DNA of 64,000 bases from Opitutaceae bacterium (lineage in GTDB: Bacteria > Verrucomicrobiota > Verrucomicrobiia > Opitutales > Opitutaceae): positions 1 to 64,000 of the forward strand of contig JAUYAK010000068.1 in assembly GCA_030693515.1 (NCBI GenBank). The letters are read 5' to 3'. The notes under the pieces are model-generated. The model was not told the origin of the DNA. It did not search any database and worked only from the letters and a program-made list of their open reading frames with translations. Below, piece by piece: positions 62,805-64,000 of this stretch (position 1 is its first letter; each line of letters begins with the position of its first letter). The position numbers and the translations under genes were made by a program.

Positions 62805-64000
62805 TGAAATTCGCCGCCCTTTTTCTCTCCTGCTGCGCGCTGCTCGTTGCCGCTGCTCCCGGCGGCGCACTCTACCGCTGCCCCATGCACCCGGCCGTGA
62901 CGTCGCCTGTCCCGGCCAAATGCACCATCTGCGGCATGGCCTTGGTCGCGGCCTCGGCGCTCAACGCCCAGCCCGCGGCGGCCGGCGCCTCGCTGATCGC
63001 GCTCAGCCCCTCCGCCGTCACCACCCTCGGCGTCGAGACCTCCGTGGTCGCCCGCCAGCCGCTCACGCGCACGCTCCGCGTCACCGGCCGCATCGAGGAC
63101 GACGACACGCGCCACCGCATTCTCTCCGCCCGCGTCCCCGGCCGGATCGAAAAGCTCCACATCAACTACGTCGGCGCCGAGGTCGCCGCCGGCGATCCAC
63201 TCATCACGCTCTTCAGCCCCGAGGTGCTCACCGCGCAGCGCGTGTTCGTCGAGCGCGTGAAGGGCCAGGGCGCGTTCCCCGTCGCCGAGCTGGCGGCCGC
63301 GCGCGAGCGCCTGATCGAGCTGGGACTCACCGAGCCCGATCTCGCCGTGCTCGAAAAAAATCTCACGCCCACCTCCACCGTCGTCGTCCGCGCCCCCGCC
63401 GCGGGCACCGTCGTCGCCAAGTCCGTTTACGAGGGCCAATACGTGCAGGCCAGCGACCGGCTCCTCGAACTCGCCGACTTTTCGCGCATGTGGTTTGTCT
63501 TCGACGCCTACGCGCAGGACATCCCGTGGCTCCACCGCGGCCAGACCATCGAAATCACCACGCGCGCGGTGCCGGGCGAGGTCATCACCGCCCCCATCGA
63601 GTTCATCGATCCGAATTTCTCCGAGATGTCGCAGACCGCGCGCGTCCGCGCCGTCCTGCCCAATCCCCACTACAGCAGCGCCGGCGGCGAGCCGCACCGC
63701 CTCCCGCACCGCGTGCTCGCCGAAGGCCGCGTGCTCGTCGAATCGCCCGCCGTGCTCGCCGCGCCGCGCTCCGCCATCCTCGACGCCGGTGATGGTCCCC
63801 TCGCCTACGTCGAGGCGAGCCCCAACCATTACGAGCAACGCAAGCTCAAGCTCGGCCGCCGGGGCGACGCGCTGGCGGAAATCCTCTCCGGCCTCGCCGA
63901 GCACGAGAAGGTCGTCACCACCGGTGCGCTCCTCATCGACGCCCAGGCCCAGCTCACCCACACGCCCTCGACGCACACCCACGCGGCGCCTGCCGTCGAG
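62805..64000 (+). CDS. CusB-like heavy-metal RND efflux adaptor (partial, runs off the window)
   Basis: The frame is open from ATG 62805 to the window edge (398 codons seen). A short signal peptide (cleavage about residue 20) leads to a heavy-metal-binding module YRCPMHPAVTSPVPAKCTICGMALV, typical of the CusB/adaptor proteins of Cu/Ag efflux. Then come the HlyD-type parts: the barrel start RTLRVTGRIEDDDTRHRILSA, the lipoyl half PGRIEKLHINYVGAEVAAGDPLI, a helical hairpin, VRAPAAGTVVAKSVYEGQYV and the beta-barrel region ADFSRMWFVFDAY. It should link a CusA-type pump with an outer-membrane channel; those genes would lie beyond the window. The visible His-rich end (HTPSTHTHAAP) may also bind metal. 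Confidence 0.92.

Overview
The window is GC-rich chromosomal DNA with dense, short-spaced genes and few recognisable Shine-Dalgarno sequences. The gene set points to the Verrucomicrobiota, most likely an Opitutaceae relative (Opitutus/Lacunisphaera type): a large-form IspG, the mreBCD-mrdA cell-shape operon, a MoxR/DUF58/transglutaminase cluster, a DUF1800/DUF1501 pair, and a repeated surface domain built around an LSTR motif. This assignment is an inference from gene content; no rRNA gene is present to confirm it. I saw no tRNA or rRNA gene, no insertion sequence and no CRISPR array.

Region 1 (1-18.5 kb) is core envelope biology. It holds a lipoprotein and tatA, then mreB-mreC-mreD-mrdA (rod-shape elongation). 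On the opposite strand lies moxR-DUF58-tgpA, followed by an MTAP/PNP-type phosphorylase, a CE7 acetyl esterase and a pterin dehydratase. An isoprenoid/lipid operon follows: uppS-cdsA-dxr-rseP-ispG. Region 2 (18.5-22.4 kb) contains dnaA with DnaA-box-like sequences upstream and a perfect box over its start codon, two small hypothetical genes, and a decayed partial second copy of the ligA BRCT end.

Region 3 (22.4-42.8 kb) is the most distinctive part. A TonB-dependent receptor is followed, with gaps of only 10-51 bp, by seven exported amide hydrolases: three Sec-type amidase-signature enzymes, two asparaginase-family proteins with an altered active-site Asp, and two Tat-type amidases. Nearby are an exported protein resembling the C-terminal domain of asparaginase and an exported acetamidase/formamidase. 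A 12-base motif, TGCCAATCACTC, recurs exactly or nearly so beside the receptor gene, this asparaginase-like gene, the acetamidase gene and one further exported protein. I propose an outer-membrane-import plus periplasmic amide-nitrogen scavenging locus, possibly a regulon. An RND efflux pump with a frameshifted adaptor gene lies between the two parts.

Region 4 (42.8-52.2 kb) has ligA, a small orphan gene, a DUF4331 protein beside an ECF sigma factor/cupin/HupE operon, a TPR-gene remnant, aat and prmA, with REP-like palindromes between genes. Region 5 (52.4-61.6 kb) encodes very large secreted proteins: a DUF1800 protein with Calx-beta and CHRD domains, a Tat-exported DUF1501 partner, a GspG-like small protein and a propeller/Ig/delta-60 repeat protein. 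Region 6 (61.7-64 kb) begins a heavy-metal (Cu/Ag-type) efflux operon and is cut off by the window edge.
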